In this document: in pieces, positions 42,598 through 55,502 of the stretch
Layout of the letters: every line of letters starts with the position of its first letter
Position numbering within the stretch: position 1 is the first letter of the stretch
Source: Scolanthus callimorphus
Lineage: Eukaryota > Cnidaria > Anthozoa > Actiniaria > Edwardsiidae
Length of the DNA: 64,000 nt
Assembly: GCA_033964015.1 (NCBI GenBank)
Contig: CM066913.1
Coordinates: 25,508,790 to 25,572,789, forward strand
Reading direction: 5' to 3'
Position numbers and translations under genes: made by a program
The notes under the pieces: model-generated
The model's database searches: none
Told to the model about the DNA's origin: nothing
What the model saw: the letters and a program-made list of their open reading frames with translations, nothing else

Positions 42598-43102
42598 CCG
42601 GTCTAGTCAATCGTTAAAAATCGATACCGATTTACCAATCGATAAATTGTTACCAATCGTTATTGTCTGATTGATTTTTATCAATTGGTTTTAAAAATCG
42701 ATCGCACTTTAAGAAAAGTTATTGATTTATTACGATAACATACTGTACAGTGGAACCCCGATTTTACGATATGCCTCGGGGGCAGGAAAACTGTATCCGT
42801 GCCTTCAGCACCATTCATCATGCCTTCAGCAGACTGATTTCTCGTCACAGTTGGGACTGCTAGCAGGTCTTCAAGAGTGAGAAGAATGTTCTCTCTTCTG
42901 CCTTTTACTCTTCCCAATTGATAAAATAACGTTTTTCTTAGTTTCCTTTAGAAATCGATAAATCCGGAAAAATCGATATTAACGATTTCCGCACTCTTAT
43001 TTTGGCTACCGATTTTTAACGATTTCACGGAACAATCGATAAAAATCGGTGATTTTTATTGATTTTTATCGGTATCGATTTTTAACGATTGACTAGACCG
43101 GG
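42598..43102. mobile_element. MITE with CCCGGTCTAGTCAATCG termini in the minisatellite
   Basis: 505 bp with inverted ends CCCGGTCTAGTCAATCGTTA; the inner part is full of ATCGAT and AAAAATCG motifs. It splits the minisatellite inside a CTTTTATTATC unit, with TTTTAT on both sides as a possible short duplication. Non-coding, family unassigned (hAT-like possible). Confidence 0.75.
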
Positions 43103-43712
43103 TTTTTATTATCTTGCTCCCAGATCATGCCAGGGCTTTTATCATGCTCCCAGACCATCTCATGGCTTTTATTATCATGCTCCCAGACCATCTCATGGCT
43201 TTTATTATCATGCTCCCTGACCATGCCAGAGCTTTTATTATCATGCTCCCAGATCATGCCAGGGCTTTTATCATGCACCCGGACCATCCCCTGGCTTTTA
43301 TTATCATGCTCCCTGACCATGCCAGAGCTTTTATTATCATGCTTCCTGACCATGCCAGAGCTTTTATTATCAAGCTCCCAGATCATGCCAGGGCTTTATC
43401 ATGCACCCAGACCATCCCGTGGCTTTTATTATCATGCTCCCAGATCATGCCATGGCTTTTATCATGCTCCCAGACCATCTCATGGTTTTTATTATCATGC
43501 TCCCAGGCCATCTCATGGCTTTTATTATCATGCTCCCTGACCATGCCAGGGCTTTTATTATCATGCTCCCTGACCATGCCAGAGATTTTATTATCATGCT
43601 CCCAGATCATGCCAGGGCTTTTATCATGCACCCAGACAATCCCATGGCTTTTATTATCATGCTCCAAGATCATGCCAGAGCTTTTATTATCATGCTCCCA
43701 GACCATGCCAGC
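43103..43712 (+). repeat. 33-bp minisatellite, part 2
   Basis: About 18 units with three variants of the middle (GACCATGCCAGAG, GACCATCTCATGG, GATCATGCCAGGG) and some shorter units lacking TTATTA. Continuation of 41150-41326. Confidence 0.9.
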
Positions 43713-45546
43713 ATGTGTGAATAGGCAAAATAGGGGGAAAAAGAGGCAAAAAAGGAAAAAGAAAAAATGCAATAAAAACAAGGGAAAAAAGAAGGGAAAA
43801 CGCTGTTTTCAGGTCTCGAGTGTTACACAGCGTTTCCCAAATTTTACGGTGGTGCATTTCAAAAACTGCTATAAATTATTTTCTTTGCCATCAATTTATT
43901 TCACAAGACAACAGAACTTTATTAGAAAACTACAATAACATTGCCATTGTTTAGGTAATTTTAAGAAGTTTTAATGCAAGACCTCTAGAAAGACAGCAAT
44001 TCTAAAACAAATTTTATAGCATTTTCTGGGATGATTCTGCAGTGCTCAACATCGTGCCTGAGGCCAGCAGTTAACATGTTTACGTTTAAAATCACTGAAG
44101 TTTTACCTTCTATAAGGAACAATTAAATTCCTGAGATTCCAGTGGGAGCTTCAAAATAACGATTTCTTAATAACTATTGATCTATATATGCGAATTAAAT
44201 AAAAAAAAATTCAGTTTTGGAGTCAGCTTTGCAGTCTCAACATTTGCCAACAATATTTAAAATGGGTGATATTATGCAAAATCCTGAGGCCTAGTTTATA
44301 TGTTGCATTTAATTAGACGAATTTGTAGTTCATCAATTAAATTTGTCTGTGCGACGTATAAAATGGAGGTAATAAAACGAAGAAGTATAATTACAGATGT
44401 TGTATCGGACAAACTTTATTTTCGACCTTTTTAAGTTTGTTTTATACATCACATTTCAGACGAATTTAACTGTTGTAATTCGCTCTTAAGACTATTTGAA
44501 TTGCCAATTTGAGTGATGGCGGGAGATTTAAGTGACTTGGGATCCTGACCTTGTCCTTTCGCTCAATCTTTTTCAACTTCTGCGAGTCTGTCTATTAAGG
44601 CTTCTCTAGTCCTGCTTCTCTTGAGGCCTCTTTTTTCGCATTCAAGTTTTAACTCTTCTTTTCTAAGGCATTTGAATTCAGCATGAAGGTCATGGTTTCT
44701 GCCCTAGGTCACTTCGGCGGTTGACTGTGAATTTTGATTTTCTGTAGTAGTTGCCATGGCTTAGCTGCTTTCGTTTTTAATTCCTTGTAATTCTTGCTTT
44801 CCGCGGAATAATAGTCGCTCATGTAGGTATTTCTAGCTGAAGTATTGAGATCAGGGGTCAAATTCATGGGAGCTCCTGAAAACATGGCTGCTCATGACTG
44901 CAGTGATTAGTACTATCAGACGTATAAACTAGGCCTAACTTTGGCAACAATTTCACATTGTCACTCATCAGCTTCGAAGTTCCGTCAATAGAAACATCTT
45001 TACATATACTAATATACCAAATTTTACCCAAATCGGATAAATTCCCAACTCTCTGCATATCGAGATAGAGGAAAATGATCTTGTTTAGGCCATTGTGGCA
45101 AGCGCACACGCTCAATTTCGCTAGCAAGCACTCCTTAATCTTTCAATGTTTTTAACATGAGGTGAGGAAATGAAGCAACCTCCAGAATTTATTTCAGGGC
45201 TACAAATAATTAAAATCTCAAAGAACAGAAATAAAGTAACTACTTTCTCTAGGTATAAAAAACAAATTCTGTGTCCAGTTAATGACTAACTGTAAGTCCA
45301 GGGTCAGTACAACCATACCGGATTCATACTCGGGCAGAATAAAAACAAGGTACCAGTATAACATTACAATTGTATGTTCTCGCTCGATTTTTGTAGAAAT
45401 TTGTGAGATTTCAAAGTTTTATTTAATAAAGATTATTATTATTATTATTATTAAACTAACCTGTGATAAATTGAATCACCAGCATCAAGTTTGGTGATTC
45501 TAGGGAGAATTGAAATTTTGTGCATGATCCTTCCTTACTACCTTAA

Positions 45547-46624
45547 CCCCTTCAGGCCCAACTTTTTTCTACTTATATAGCTCCAGTGGTGGCTTGCCAT
45601 CACACAGTTAGACATTTGATAAATTTCTAAGCCAAACAGACATGCCCCTGCCCATTTTTGTATATGAGGTCTAGGTTTCTGGGTTTCCTGTTTTTTTTTT
45701 TTATATTGGCAGGGAGGCTGGTACTACTTGCAGAGCACTCCAGTGGTGGCTTGCCATCACACGGTTAGACATTTGATAAATTTCTAAAAAACACAAGCTG
45801 AAATTCCACTAGAATAGGCCATAGGACATCATTACCTAGGTCTATTATGGGGGATGCTTTTGTGCTGTGCTTCAAGAAAGAAGTATATAGTCAAGGGGTT
45901 TCATTCACGTTTCTTTTGTTGTTGTGAGAATTCTGGAAGAGAATGACTGAATGAAGCCTTCAGCTCCTCTTCAGTGGAATTCTTTTTGCCCAGCACTGCA
46001 TTCGTATGAATCTGTGTTTTAGACATAAAAGCAAGCTACTGAGCGTAATTCTAGCTTTAGTTATCAGGGCAAAAAGACTTATATAAATCTCTTGTCTAAC
46101 AGTCCAATACATGGGAGGGTGCTGTCAAATTTTGAACAAAATCCACAGGTATCCCAACAAATAAGCTCTGTTGATGTGAATTTTGTAAAAGTCGCTTTGA
46201 CTGGAAACTTGGGCTTGGAAGTCAGGAATAAAGGTAAAATGAATACAATAAGCTGCATGCTGAGTTGTTTTTGTCTATTTTAGAAAATAACAAGAAATTA
46301 GGCCCGTTTTGGCATGTGAGAAATCTCCTGTTATTTCGCCAAAACAAGTGATTATTTCTGTAGTAAACATGAAGTTCAAAGCCTGGTAAAAGCTAAACTT
46401 TATCAATAGGTCACTGCTCTGTCTGCGTTCTGAAGGAAAAGCTGTCTTAAATAAAAACAATCCCTGTTTTTTTTTTGTTATGTGAATTTCTGTTTGTACA
46501 TGAATTTTGTGTGGCCCAATAAAGCGAAAAGAAAAAAGAAAATTAATGCGGAGTTTTGGTGCAACAGTCTTTGATGTACGCACTGTTAGAAATATGGAAT
46601 TTTCTGTATATGGCCGTGAAGGGG
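45547..46624. mobile_element. piggyBac-like MITE with TTAA borders
   Basis: Inverted ends CCCCTTCAGGCCCA and TGGCCGTGAAGGGG flanked by TTAA at 45543-45546 and 46625-46628. Such ends and the TTAA target fit piggyBac elements. Inside, a 55-bp stretch (CTCCAGTGGTGGCTTGCCAT) is duplicated at 45583 and 45740. No transposase frame. Confidence 0.7.
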
Positions 46625-46806
46625 TTAAGTATAATGCTACATGTACTGGTACCGGATAACAAGATTGTTCACATTGTCTAACAATCCCTGTTGTCAGCCT
46701 TGGGGCTTCCTCCCTGGGCAAGTCAATGATAGCATAAATCTGAAACAACAGGCAAACTATTTAGAGTTGTTCCATTGATATCTCTAATAATCTATTTGGT
46801 TTCCAG

Positions 46807-46917
46807 GATGACGCTGGTGACCAGAATGATAAGGGTGTGGTTGTTGTGCGCGAGTATGATGATTTTGAATGGCTCTATCACTGTCTTATAACACACAACA
46901 AAGTGGATGCTGTTGTG
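46807..46917 (+). CDS. Sorting nexin-like gene, exon 3 (PX domain)
   Basis: Acceptor GGTTTCCAG and donor GTAATG; 37 codons in phase 0. Encodes GVVVVREYDDFEWLYHCLIT. The R-x-Y-D-D-F-x-W-L pattern is the core of the PX fold, with the arginine that in many PX domains contacts the phosphate of the lipid. This is the strongest evidence for the family. Confidence 0.85.
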
Positions 46918-47083
46918 GTAATGGATGTTTTATTTGTGTTTATAAATACCATAGTGAGATTAGTTAAGTGCTGGAAAAGTTATTGAGAATCAATTTTACC
47001 AGTGTATGGTGCAAAATTATGTGGATTGTGCCTTCAAGATTGCTTTACTTTCCTCAACTTGAAAATGGCAGGTTTTGTTATAG

Positions 47084-47300
47084 CGGAGCTCCTTTCGTGC
47101 CGTGCGAGCGGAGCACCATACATAAGGAAAAGTGGTATCATTGCATTGTATAACCATCAAGTCGCTTTTGAGTGATTTGAGATATTATTTTTGGGCTTTT
47201 TTGATATAATCAGTGACCTCATATCACATGACTTTGACATTAGATAGCTAACAACTTTTGTCAAGTTTGGTCATTATTGGAGATTTCTGGAGAGATGGCT
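47084..47300 (-). mobile_element. Helitron-like 3' end fragment in intron 3
   Basis: AGCGGAGCTCCTTTCGTGCC and GAGCGGAGCACCATACATAA match the 3' end of the element at 38417 in the same orientation, with related sequence up to GTCAAGTTTGGTCATTATTG. I find no matching 5' hairpin further on, so the copy is cut short. Confidence 0.6.
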
Positions 47301-47940
47301 AACAACATAAACTCAGCAACTTCTGAATAAACATATCCGATATTTTGTACTGTGTCCCCCCCCAAAAAAAAAAACAAATAATAATTTCTTGCTTCTGCTG
47401 CCTATGTAAATGTACTCACAACTCCCAAAACAAAGCCTATTATGCTGTCTAGTGAAACTCTCTTTCCTTGTTCCTTGAGCCAATACATGCAGGCTCAGTA
47501 AATTAATTGTTTTTATCATTTCCAGTTTCTTGTTAAGTAGCGCTCTGCCTAACAACTATAGCGAAAACAATAGGGCCACGTAAACAGTGGTCATCTTGTC
47601 ATGCTCACATTTGATTTTCTCCAGAATCAATGAAATGCTAAGAAATATCCCGAAGACCTATTCGGAATGAATTTGATACTGCAAACGTAGTATTTAGCAA
47701 CGATCGGTCAAGGATCGGTCAAGTCCAGGATTTGTTGACTAAGCAAATTACGTTTTTTAGAAATTTAACAATTAAAAAATTTAAACAAAGCCTACGGTAA
47801 CTCAAATTCCCCGTAGCCGTTCACGCTATCGTTCTTAGATGGACCGCTACTTAATAGATAAATCAACTAACATGCCAAACAATGTGCAACTGAAAAAACA
47901 CATACACCTTCCACTTTTACATAACGCCTGCTAAGGGGGA

Positions 47941-47977
47941 CAGACAGAGAGAGAGAGAGAGAAGGGGGGGGGGGGGA
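47941..47977. repeat. GA microsatellite and G-run
   Basis: (GA)n followed by a run of fourteen G. A repeat of GGTACCTTTTAGGGGT-like units follows at 48050-48320. Confidence 0.85.
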
Positions 47978-48473
47978 GAAGGAGTCATTTCTGATAGAAC
48001 TACTGTACCCGGGGAGGGGGGGAACTCCCATATTTTTGGGGCGGGGGTGCTCATCGTACCTTTTAGGGTTTAAAATCTGGCCTCTGGTACCTTTTAGGGG
48101 GTAAACACGAAAACATTTTTTCCAGATAGGTACCTGTTAGAGGTCCGTTCTAGCAAATCAAGCATGTCACACTTGTTGGTAGCCTGAATTTCAGGCTATA
48201 TTCCTTCGTAAAAAATACCAGGAGAAAATTACAAGGGAGGGAAAATACGTCTTGTTGGTACCTTTTAGGGGTGAACATCAACTTAGCGACGCCATGTTTG
48301 GTACCTTTTAGGGGTAAAATCGAAAGTTCCCGACGAGCACCCCCACCCAAAATCAAAAGTTCCCGACGCCCCCCTTCTCCCCCCAGGCTACTATATTGAT
48401 TTGAGAAACTTCCAAGGTAAAATGTACCTACAATAATTCTCATATTGCTATGACCCCTTTAAAATTTTTCCAG

Positions 48474-48543
48474 ATACCACCCCTCCCAGCACAACCAGTT
48501 ATCACTGCATCTGCTGCAGAGGCCAAGTCAAAGAAACAGCTTG
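48474..48543 (+). CDS. Sorting nexin-like gene, exon 4
   Basis: Acceptor TTTTTCCAG and donor GTAAGT; 70 nt, leaves phase 1. Encodes IPPLPAQPVITASAAEAKSK. The IPP-P-P motif follows the first half of PX domains and forms the proline-rich loop next to the membrane. Confidence 0.85.
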
Positions 48544-49204
48544 GTAAGTTATTATAGTTACCTGGCAGCCTGCGTTCAGGGTTAACTTTGGATTTCCTTT
48601 CTACACTACCGGACCCAAATCTGAATGTTTATCTAACCCCCAGTTGTCTCGCAATCATGATTAAAGTTAAAAATCCACATGAGACAAAGGAAACCAGCAG
48701 AAGTTGTTTATTTAAAATAATTGTTATATTATTATGTACTCTTGGGCAAGATTTGACTCTCTTCTTCAACAAATAAAATCAAATGCTTGGTGGTTCATAA
48801 TAATCAGTTCTTTCTGAGAGTGAGAGTCATTGCAAAGGTATGAGACAAGTAAGGGGTGGGGCCAGATAAATATAATTACACTGCAAGGTAAATATCTCTC
48901 ATTTATTTTAAATTCTCTTCTGAAAATGCTCCGCATTATGGGCTTAATTTGCGATTTTAGAGCACCGTAGACTGTGGACACAACAAACGGTCAGTCCAAA
49001 ATAGATGTTGAGATCTACATGAGATCTATAACATTAACAGCTGAGTCTGTAGTATCTTGCTCAACAGATCTCAAATAGAATCTACGAAATGTATTTTCGT
49101 TAGAACAATTGGCCAGCTTGAGAATATTATGCTCAATGGGCATGCCCTTCATGTACACTACAGATGTAGCAGCTCCCCTAAACAGTATGTGCTTTATGCA
49201 CATA

Positions 49205-49351
49205 CAGTTGGCTCAGCGTTACGGCGCTGGGTCTCTCACCGCTGTGGTCCAGGTTCGACTCCTGGCCGGGACAGAGGAAATTTTCTTTCTGTTTGGGTCT
49301 CGGTTGAAACTGCTTCATATTGTGAGTTGAACTTTGTTCTACTGTGTTTCA

Positions 49352-49383
<32 letters not shown>

Positions 49384-49560
49384 CGTCTCGCCTTTCTACT
49401 CTACCCAGTTTCAGGGGGGATGTTAAAGAACCACTGGGGACGTAATAAACCCTCTGGCAGTGACCACCCTCAGTGTCTGTGCTTATGACCGCTTGGCTGC
49501 CAGTGGCGCCGTTTGGGACCCAGCGTAATTCTTGCTTACGAGCTGCTAGTCTGGGGAGTC
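49205..49560 (+). mobile_element. tRNA-derived SINE
   Basis: TGGCTCAGCGTTACGGCGC resembles box A and GGTTCGACTCC is a good box B of a tRNA-type polymerase III promoter, 35-40 bp apart. A body with CGGATGAGACAATAAACCGA and a later TTAAAGAACCACTGGGGACG follows, as in SINE families of many invertebrates. It is not a functional tRNA: the anticodon arm and acceptor stem do not pair. Confidence 0.75.
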
Positions 49561-50339
49561 GGTCGCAAATACATACATTTTTTTATAAACTGGTATTTAT
49601 AGAACGAGCTAGAGGTGTTTATATCATCCCGATAAAACACGACATGCGAGTTCTATAAATCACTTCTGAAATTTATATTACAAGATGCGGAAATTTATAT
49701 CTTGAATTAGTCGATACGAAATAAATTTTGACGAGTACGAAGGACTAGGCGTTATTCGTAGTGTACGTCTTCACAAAGTCAACTAATGAACTAGTCATCT
49801 AATTCGACAAAATTTAACGTGTTCTTTTTATCTAAAGAAGAAGAAACTAGGGAATGCATTTAATAAACTTTCTCAAACAAAGAAAAAATGTAGTCACGAA
49901 AGAATGTTGACAACTGCAGAGTATGGCTAGTGGGACGTAGAACGTCAAGGATGCGCAGATACAGAATCAAACATGCGCAGATACAGAATAAGCATCCCAC
50001 ATGGATAAGAGTTGTGGTTTGGGTGACCAGCGTTCGCGAAATCCTAAAAAAATTCACCCAATGCGTAGGGTGGGGAATAGAAGTGCACACCTAGCACTAA
50101 TTCCGATCCCGGGTTGGCAAGGGTCCACCCTTGTACACCTCTATGCACTTTGAAGTGTCGAAATAGGCACTTAATCCGGGGTACCATGTCTATAACTACA
50201 ATATAGTCACTCATTAATTAAAGATGAGTGTCTTTATTGTAGTTATAAACACGGCACGTGACCAATATAGGGTTCACCCATTGGTCACATAGCTTATGAA
50301 TAACTCATGAAATTTTAGAATAAACAATAAGTCAATTAG

Positions 50340-50540
50340 GCGCTCATGGTCTTTAAGTTAATAGCCCATTCATGGGCTATAGACTCAGAGACCATTCGGG
50401 CTCGAGAAATAATTGTTATAATTATTCGTAGAAGACGAAGTGAATAGTCTATTCGCCACTATTCACGAAGACGAGAATAATTGTTTTAGTATATACTACA
50501 CGGGAACACTCCAAAAAAGAATGATCCGAACGACAAAATA
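50340..50540. repeat. Hairpin plus AGTATATACTACACGGGAAC terminus, remnant
   Basis: AATTATTCG...GAATAATTGTTTTAGTA followed by the terminus shared with 38918-38945 and CACTCCAAAAAA. The matching right terminus was not found, so this copy is truncated or has diverged. Confidence 0.6.
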
Positions 50541-50934
50541 TAAGCTTTTAATATGGATTTTAGAGTTGGATCAGTCAGGAACGCTTGGTCGCCTTTCACT
50601 AACGATGGATCATTACTGTATAGGAATTGTTTGCCTCACTGGCAGAGAAATTAAAGTCATCGCTTGAAATATGCAAACAGAAATTTGGGAAATTGACCTC
50701 TTCAAGCTCTGGGACAAAGAGGAAGACCTTGATGGTAAAAAAAACTACTTTGTTTGATGCCGGTTTGGCTCGTGATCAAGTGAAACCATCACGGCGACTT
50801 GTTCAATGGCTGGTTTCCACGATTTACTTAGACTGCTTGCAGCCCCTTCTTCAGCGAACGTCCGCAAATCGAGGGAAATGTTTTTTATTACCTACGGCGC
50901 GCTTCGATTTGTTTACGGTGTCGGGTTACTCGAC

Positions 50935-51780
50935 CCTGTCCACACAAACGCGTTTTCAAAATATCCGGATTCGTTTCACCGAAAACGCACCGATTGATCT
51001 GCGTCCACACTACCGTTTTCATAGCGTTTTCAGCCGTCCACACTAACACGCTAAAGGAATGTCGTAACGTCATTTTCAGTTGATTTTCCTTAGATTTATG
51101 CTCTTAGCTCCTCGCAGAGCTTTCCAAAAAAGACGGCCAAGACATCCTGAAGTATTTTTTCCAACCTTCTGAGGCAACAGTTCGTGAAACTAGAAGCACG
51201 CGATTGTTCGCACCCCGAATGCAAAATCTTTTCGACCTAATCCTCCGTCGACATGAGGCTCTAGAAAGAGCTACAATGCCGGACAAAATTAGTTGTCGCG
51301 TCCATCAAAAATAGCCGATTTTTGGTCACTCATCACTAGTAAATTGTGTCAATATCACTGGAAATCCCCTTTCCCCCATTTCAATGTTGGAGGTAGCAGT
51401 GCTTAAATGACGAGGAAGAAAGCAAACAACATTGTACTGGGGGGAGGAGTAGGGAAGATGGGGGGATCGGAGTTGTACATAGAACCCCTGTTTACTGAAA
51501 ACGTTCTACATACGCGACAACAATTTTGTCCCGCATTGTAGAGCCCTGAGAGCCGTCCTCCTAATCTATGAAAAATCAGCAAAAGATTAAAACTCGGGAA
51601 ATTTAGCTCCAAAGAAGCGATCAGTTTTTATTTGATGTTGGCGCGTGCAAGGACATCATCGTTTTCATTTATTTTTCTCCGGATTCGACCGTCCACACTA
51701 AAACGATATACGGATTCGTTTTTATCCATTTTCGAGAGCGTTTTCAAACTTATACGGATTCGATGAATCCTCCCTGTGCT
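50935..51780. repeat. GTCCACAC / CGTTTTC repeat blocks
   Basis: Two blocks, 50935-51045 and about 51685-51775, share GTCCACACTA, CGTTTTCA and ATACGGATTCGTTT. They look like parts of a MITE family; the material between them, including open frames, is not recognised. Confidence 0.45.
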
Positions 51781-51799
51781 CTGTTCATTACAGGAAGCA

Positions 51800-52846
51800 C
51801 CCCAGTCAGTTAGACTCCAGGAGATATTTTCCATTAAAGTTAGCAATAAATTAGATTGCCATGTAGCAGCAAATGGTTTTAGAATCTTAGAGAATCTTAG
51901 TAAAGACACAGGGGCTAGACAACACCCTAAAGGAGGCACGTAAATTCAAATCTTGGCCTTCCCACATAAAGCGCAGTTATTTCCTATCTAGAGGATGGAT
52001 TGGGAGACTGAAATAAGCATCCTTCAAGTCAAGGGAAACCATGTAGTCCCCTGCACAAACATAATTTATGACTGAATCAATGTTCTCCATTGTGAAATGT
52101 ATCTTTTGTACAAAAAGATTCGATGGCTTTAGATTGATTACAGTCCTAACATCACCAGTTTTCTTTGGAACTAGGAAAATGGTAGAGATGATCTCCCCTT
52201 GGGTGTATTCGACAGGCGCATAGCACTCTTATCCAGAAGAGTCTGAATTTCAGACTTAACAACTTCTGTTTCTGATTCAGAGAAATTAATAGGCTTTGGA
52301 ATAAAGTGCTGGTAGGGCTTAGAGGCCAGTTCTAATCTCCCCAAAACAGCTTCCAAGATCCAAAGATCAGTGGTGATCTTACGCCAGTTTTTAATATGAT
52401 TGGCTAAATTTCCAGCACAGGTTATTACCTCATTCAGGCTTTGTCCTTGCTTGTCTTGTTGGTTGCTGGGCTGCTGCTGGAGCTTGAGTAAGTTCCCTGT
52501 CCTGCGCCTGACGAACCTCGGCGGAATCCTTAAAAAGGATCCCTCTTTCCTCGTGAACTGAATGAAATAGTTTTTCCATTTGTATGTGAAACACTCGATT
52601 TTGGACCATGGCTTGAACCAGTAACCTTCCTTGAAATCTTGTTGACTCTACTGATATCTTTAATCTGTTTGTTAAGGTCATCACCAAAAAGCAGAGTGGT
52701 AATCTTTGGTAGACTTTGAACACACTGATTGGAAGCTTTTATTAATGTCTGAAAGCTGGGGGAGGATACTAAAAGGATCAATTTCCTCTTTTTATCCTCT
52801 GCCTTATCACAAGAGCTTGATTGGCTTTAACGATATATTTTTTAAT
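51800..52846 (-). pseudogene. DIRS-like retrotransposon, reverse transcriptase relic (part 1)
   Basis: Minus-strand translation gives pieces of a reverse transcriptase: PYQHFIPKPINFSESETEVV (frame at 52171-52356), then in another frame STIFLVPKKTGDVRTVINLK and SLDLKDAYFSLPIHP (palm motif A, about 52000-52042). The spacing and wording are those of DIRS1-type elements. Stops and frameshifts occur throughout. Upstream (toward 52846) lies a gag-like stretch cut by the 5 kb insertion. No tyrosine recombinase is seen here. Confidence 0.7.
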
Positions 52847-53857
52847 ATATAGATTTAGGCACTGCCTAAAAGCGGAACTCACACGGCGACAATAATACAC
52901 ACAACTTCACTGACCATCTGGCCAATCACTGGAAAAGGTGACCTTGTAGTACCTACAATTTTACAACATTTTCACTCAGTTATCTAATTTGCACGTTCTG
53001 TAACACCCCACCAAAACTATAGTGGTTGAAAATAATTTTATTTTACATTTGTTTATCTCAGGTAAACAAATTTTCAAGTACACATAGACACAAGCTTTTT
53101 GTCCCACTTTCCTTTTTTTTCTAATTTTTATTTATAAAATGAGTATAATGGCATTGAGAATAAGACGTTAGTAAAGTGTTGTTTTTGAAAAATACATTTA
53201 CATGTAAAATCTCTTTAAGAAAAGGATGAGATGTGTAGGTGTTTTTGAGATATTCTCCTCTAAATGAAATGCCACATGCAACTCTGGTAAAATTTTCCTA
53301 CTTTAATAGTGCTTATTGCTTGAGCGTCAGCCAACAATCATGCCCCTCCAAAAACAGGACCAATAGACCAAATTCCTACCTACTTCAGTGCAAGAGTCAG
53401 GAAAATAAAACAAAATACCTCACATCAGCATCGAAAAAGGAATAATTTATATCCTTTGTTTTATTCCCCTGAGGCTCGTTTAATTACTGAGGCAGAGTCA
53501 ACCTTTGAATGAGATTACCTAAAAAAAACTTCCTTCGATATTGTGTGGTTCCAGAAAATAACAGGGAAGGGTATTAAAAGTGACCAACTCTGGAATCTCC
53601 CCCAATAAAGAAAGGAAGATCAGGTAAATTTTACTGTATTTCAGGCCCTGTGCTCACCCCAGGGCCTGCAGGCTTTTTAAATGGTGCCTCATTAACATTA
53701 TGAGTTATTTTACTTGTTCTGGCATTCCTGTTGTGCGACTACTCAAACCAAGGCTACCCAAGCAAGTTTTCTTACAAATTTGTTAATCATGATCAAGCAT
53801 ATGATCAATACATACAACACATTTGTGTGTTCCCTGCTAGCAGAGGCTTCTTTTCTC

Positions 53858-53966
53858 TGCATTTCGCTGGCTGAGGTTCGCGAGGAAAAGAGACTTCTGC
53901 GCTGGGTCGAAATTCCCTTTGTTTTGCAGCTGTCCACAACCTCGCGAACCTCAGCCAGCGAAATGC
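53858..53966. repeat. Hairpin GCATTTCGCTGGCTGAGGTT
   Basis: The 30-bp stem from CTGCATTTCGCTGGCTGAGG to CTCGCGAACC returns inverted about 60 bp later. Probably a MITE inside the 5 kb element. Confidence 0.75.
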
Positions 53967-54644
53967 AGATTGACAGCCAGCGAAATGAAAATTGACACAC
54001 CCCATCCCTAAAATAAAACGTTGCCTTATAATGCATAAAATAAAGCATTTAATTTTAATTCAATTCAATTCAGCCAAGAGACACATAAATTTATGCTGGT
54101 CTTCTTGTCTTGAATAAAAAAACTTAACATCCTTAACACGAAAAGCCACGCTGGTCATAGAGAATTCACTGTAATTCCAGTGAGTGTGGTTCAAATCCAA
54201 AATTACCAGGAAGGTAGATCAAATAGCATCAATCAGCAGGTAAACGTAAAAAAAGAATAACAATATAAGGGCATGCCCCTCCCCTGAAGCGCACGGGAAG
54301 TGTGAATCACAGGAACCAATAGGCGATTATTTCTGTGACATCATTTGCAGAAGGAACAAAGAATCAGGCTACTTGGCAGAGCTAGAGAATAATATGCTTT
54401 GAATATCAATAAGATGCAAAAATGAGATTATGAGCACATGCAGTAAGGCTGAATTTAGAGAAATCAAGTGGGCTAATGAGCATTTTCCACCAACAATTTA
54501 AAGGCTGCATATATAAGCTTTGAAAACATAATGAAAAGCACAGGATAAGTTCATTTGTTAATTGTTATGCTTGTTGAGGCTTTTTCAAAACCTCATGAAA
54601 CCAATTGGGCAAAACGCTTGTTAGCTCACCTGTTTCTTAAAATG

Positions 54645-54835
54645 TGTGGTTCCAAAAATATCCGTACCCCCCAACAGAAGGGTGTTGAAAAGTGACCCCC
54701 CTCTGGAATTTCTGAAGAAAAAGACAGTATTTGTATGGAAAAATTAAAGTAAATTGACCCACCCCCACCCCCACCCCTCTGGAATTTCCAATCCCTTTGG
54801 GGGGGGGGGGGGGGGGATTTTCTGGAAACACACAA
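54645..54835. repeat. Dispersed CCTCTGGAATTTCCAATCCC motif
   Basis: GTGGTTCCAAAAATATCCGT...AATTTCCAATCCCTTTGG...TTTCTGGAAACACACAATT. Versions occur in both long inverted copies (about 5300-5570 and 10770-11030), at 15935 and 53540. The G/C-runs in it produce low-complexity open frames. Confidence 0.65.
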
Positions 54836-55440
54836 TTAGAATTAAAAATCAGGCTGCAAGAAAATTTGCTTTGGTGGCCTTGATTTGAGTAGTTGCACTT
54901 TAAGAAAATATTTTTATACAATTTGCCAAATGACTTTTCAAAATGGCTTTGTTCCCTTTCAAAATGCAAACATGGACGAGTGGCTTGGGAACAACTGACT
55001 TTGAAGTTGACAAGCTGAATGTGATATCTTTAACATGACATTGAATATGTTATTGTTTGCTTTCGACCAATCAGATTTGTGATAGTGAGCTCAATGTATA
55101 TGAAAACTGTTTTAGGCACTACCATCTCAATAACTATGATTTATATTTTACCCATCTGATTGATATTTTTGCTATGATTTCACCTCACGTTCATAAGCAA
55201 TTATTGGTTGAGGTTGAGCATGACATTATGAGTAAGCAAAACCGAGGCTTGTGTCATCTGCCAAAGGCTGAGGCAGATAACACAGGCACGAGGTTTTGCT
55301 AACTCACGATGTCATGCAAAAACTGAATTAAATAATTGTTTTATTATACTTAAAAAAAATACAAATTGATACAATGCCAAAATCGATTTGTTCAAATTGA
55401 AAATGAAGACATGGATGAGGGGCATGGGAACGTGCGGACT

Positions 55441-55502
55441 TTGAACTTGACATGCTAAATGCAATATCCACTGCAGATATTGCATTTAGCATGTGAAGTT
55501 CA
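55441..55502. repeat. Short perfect hairpin
   Basis: TGAACTTGACATGCTAAATG / CATTTAGCATGTGAAGTTCA around ATATCCACTGCAGATAT. Stem about 27 bp with one interruption. Confidence 0.75.

Larger units (their letters stand above)
41014..46806. other. Intron 2 of the sorting nexin-like gene
   Basis: 5.8 kb intron carrying a 33-bp minisatellite split by a Mutator-like element and a MITE, an ATT microsatellite at 45436-45451, and a piggyBac-like MITE. 43720-45540 shows no gene, only A/T-rich DNA. Confidence 0.7.

Noticed and set aside
43114..43938. Open frame of 274 codons and its neighbours on both strands
   Set aside because: They run through a 33-bp minisatellite whose unit length is a multiple of three; the peptide repeats merely mirror the DNA array.
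49205..49275. Possible tRNA gene
   Set aside because: Box A and box B are present but the acceptor and anticodon stems do not pair and a long SINE body follows.
53714..53995. Open frames around 53714-54048 on both strands
   Set aside because: They pass through a hairpin, giving similar peptides on both strands; no domain.
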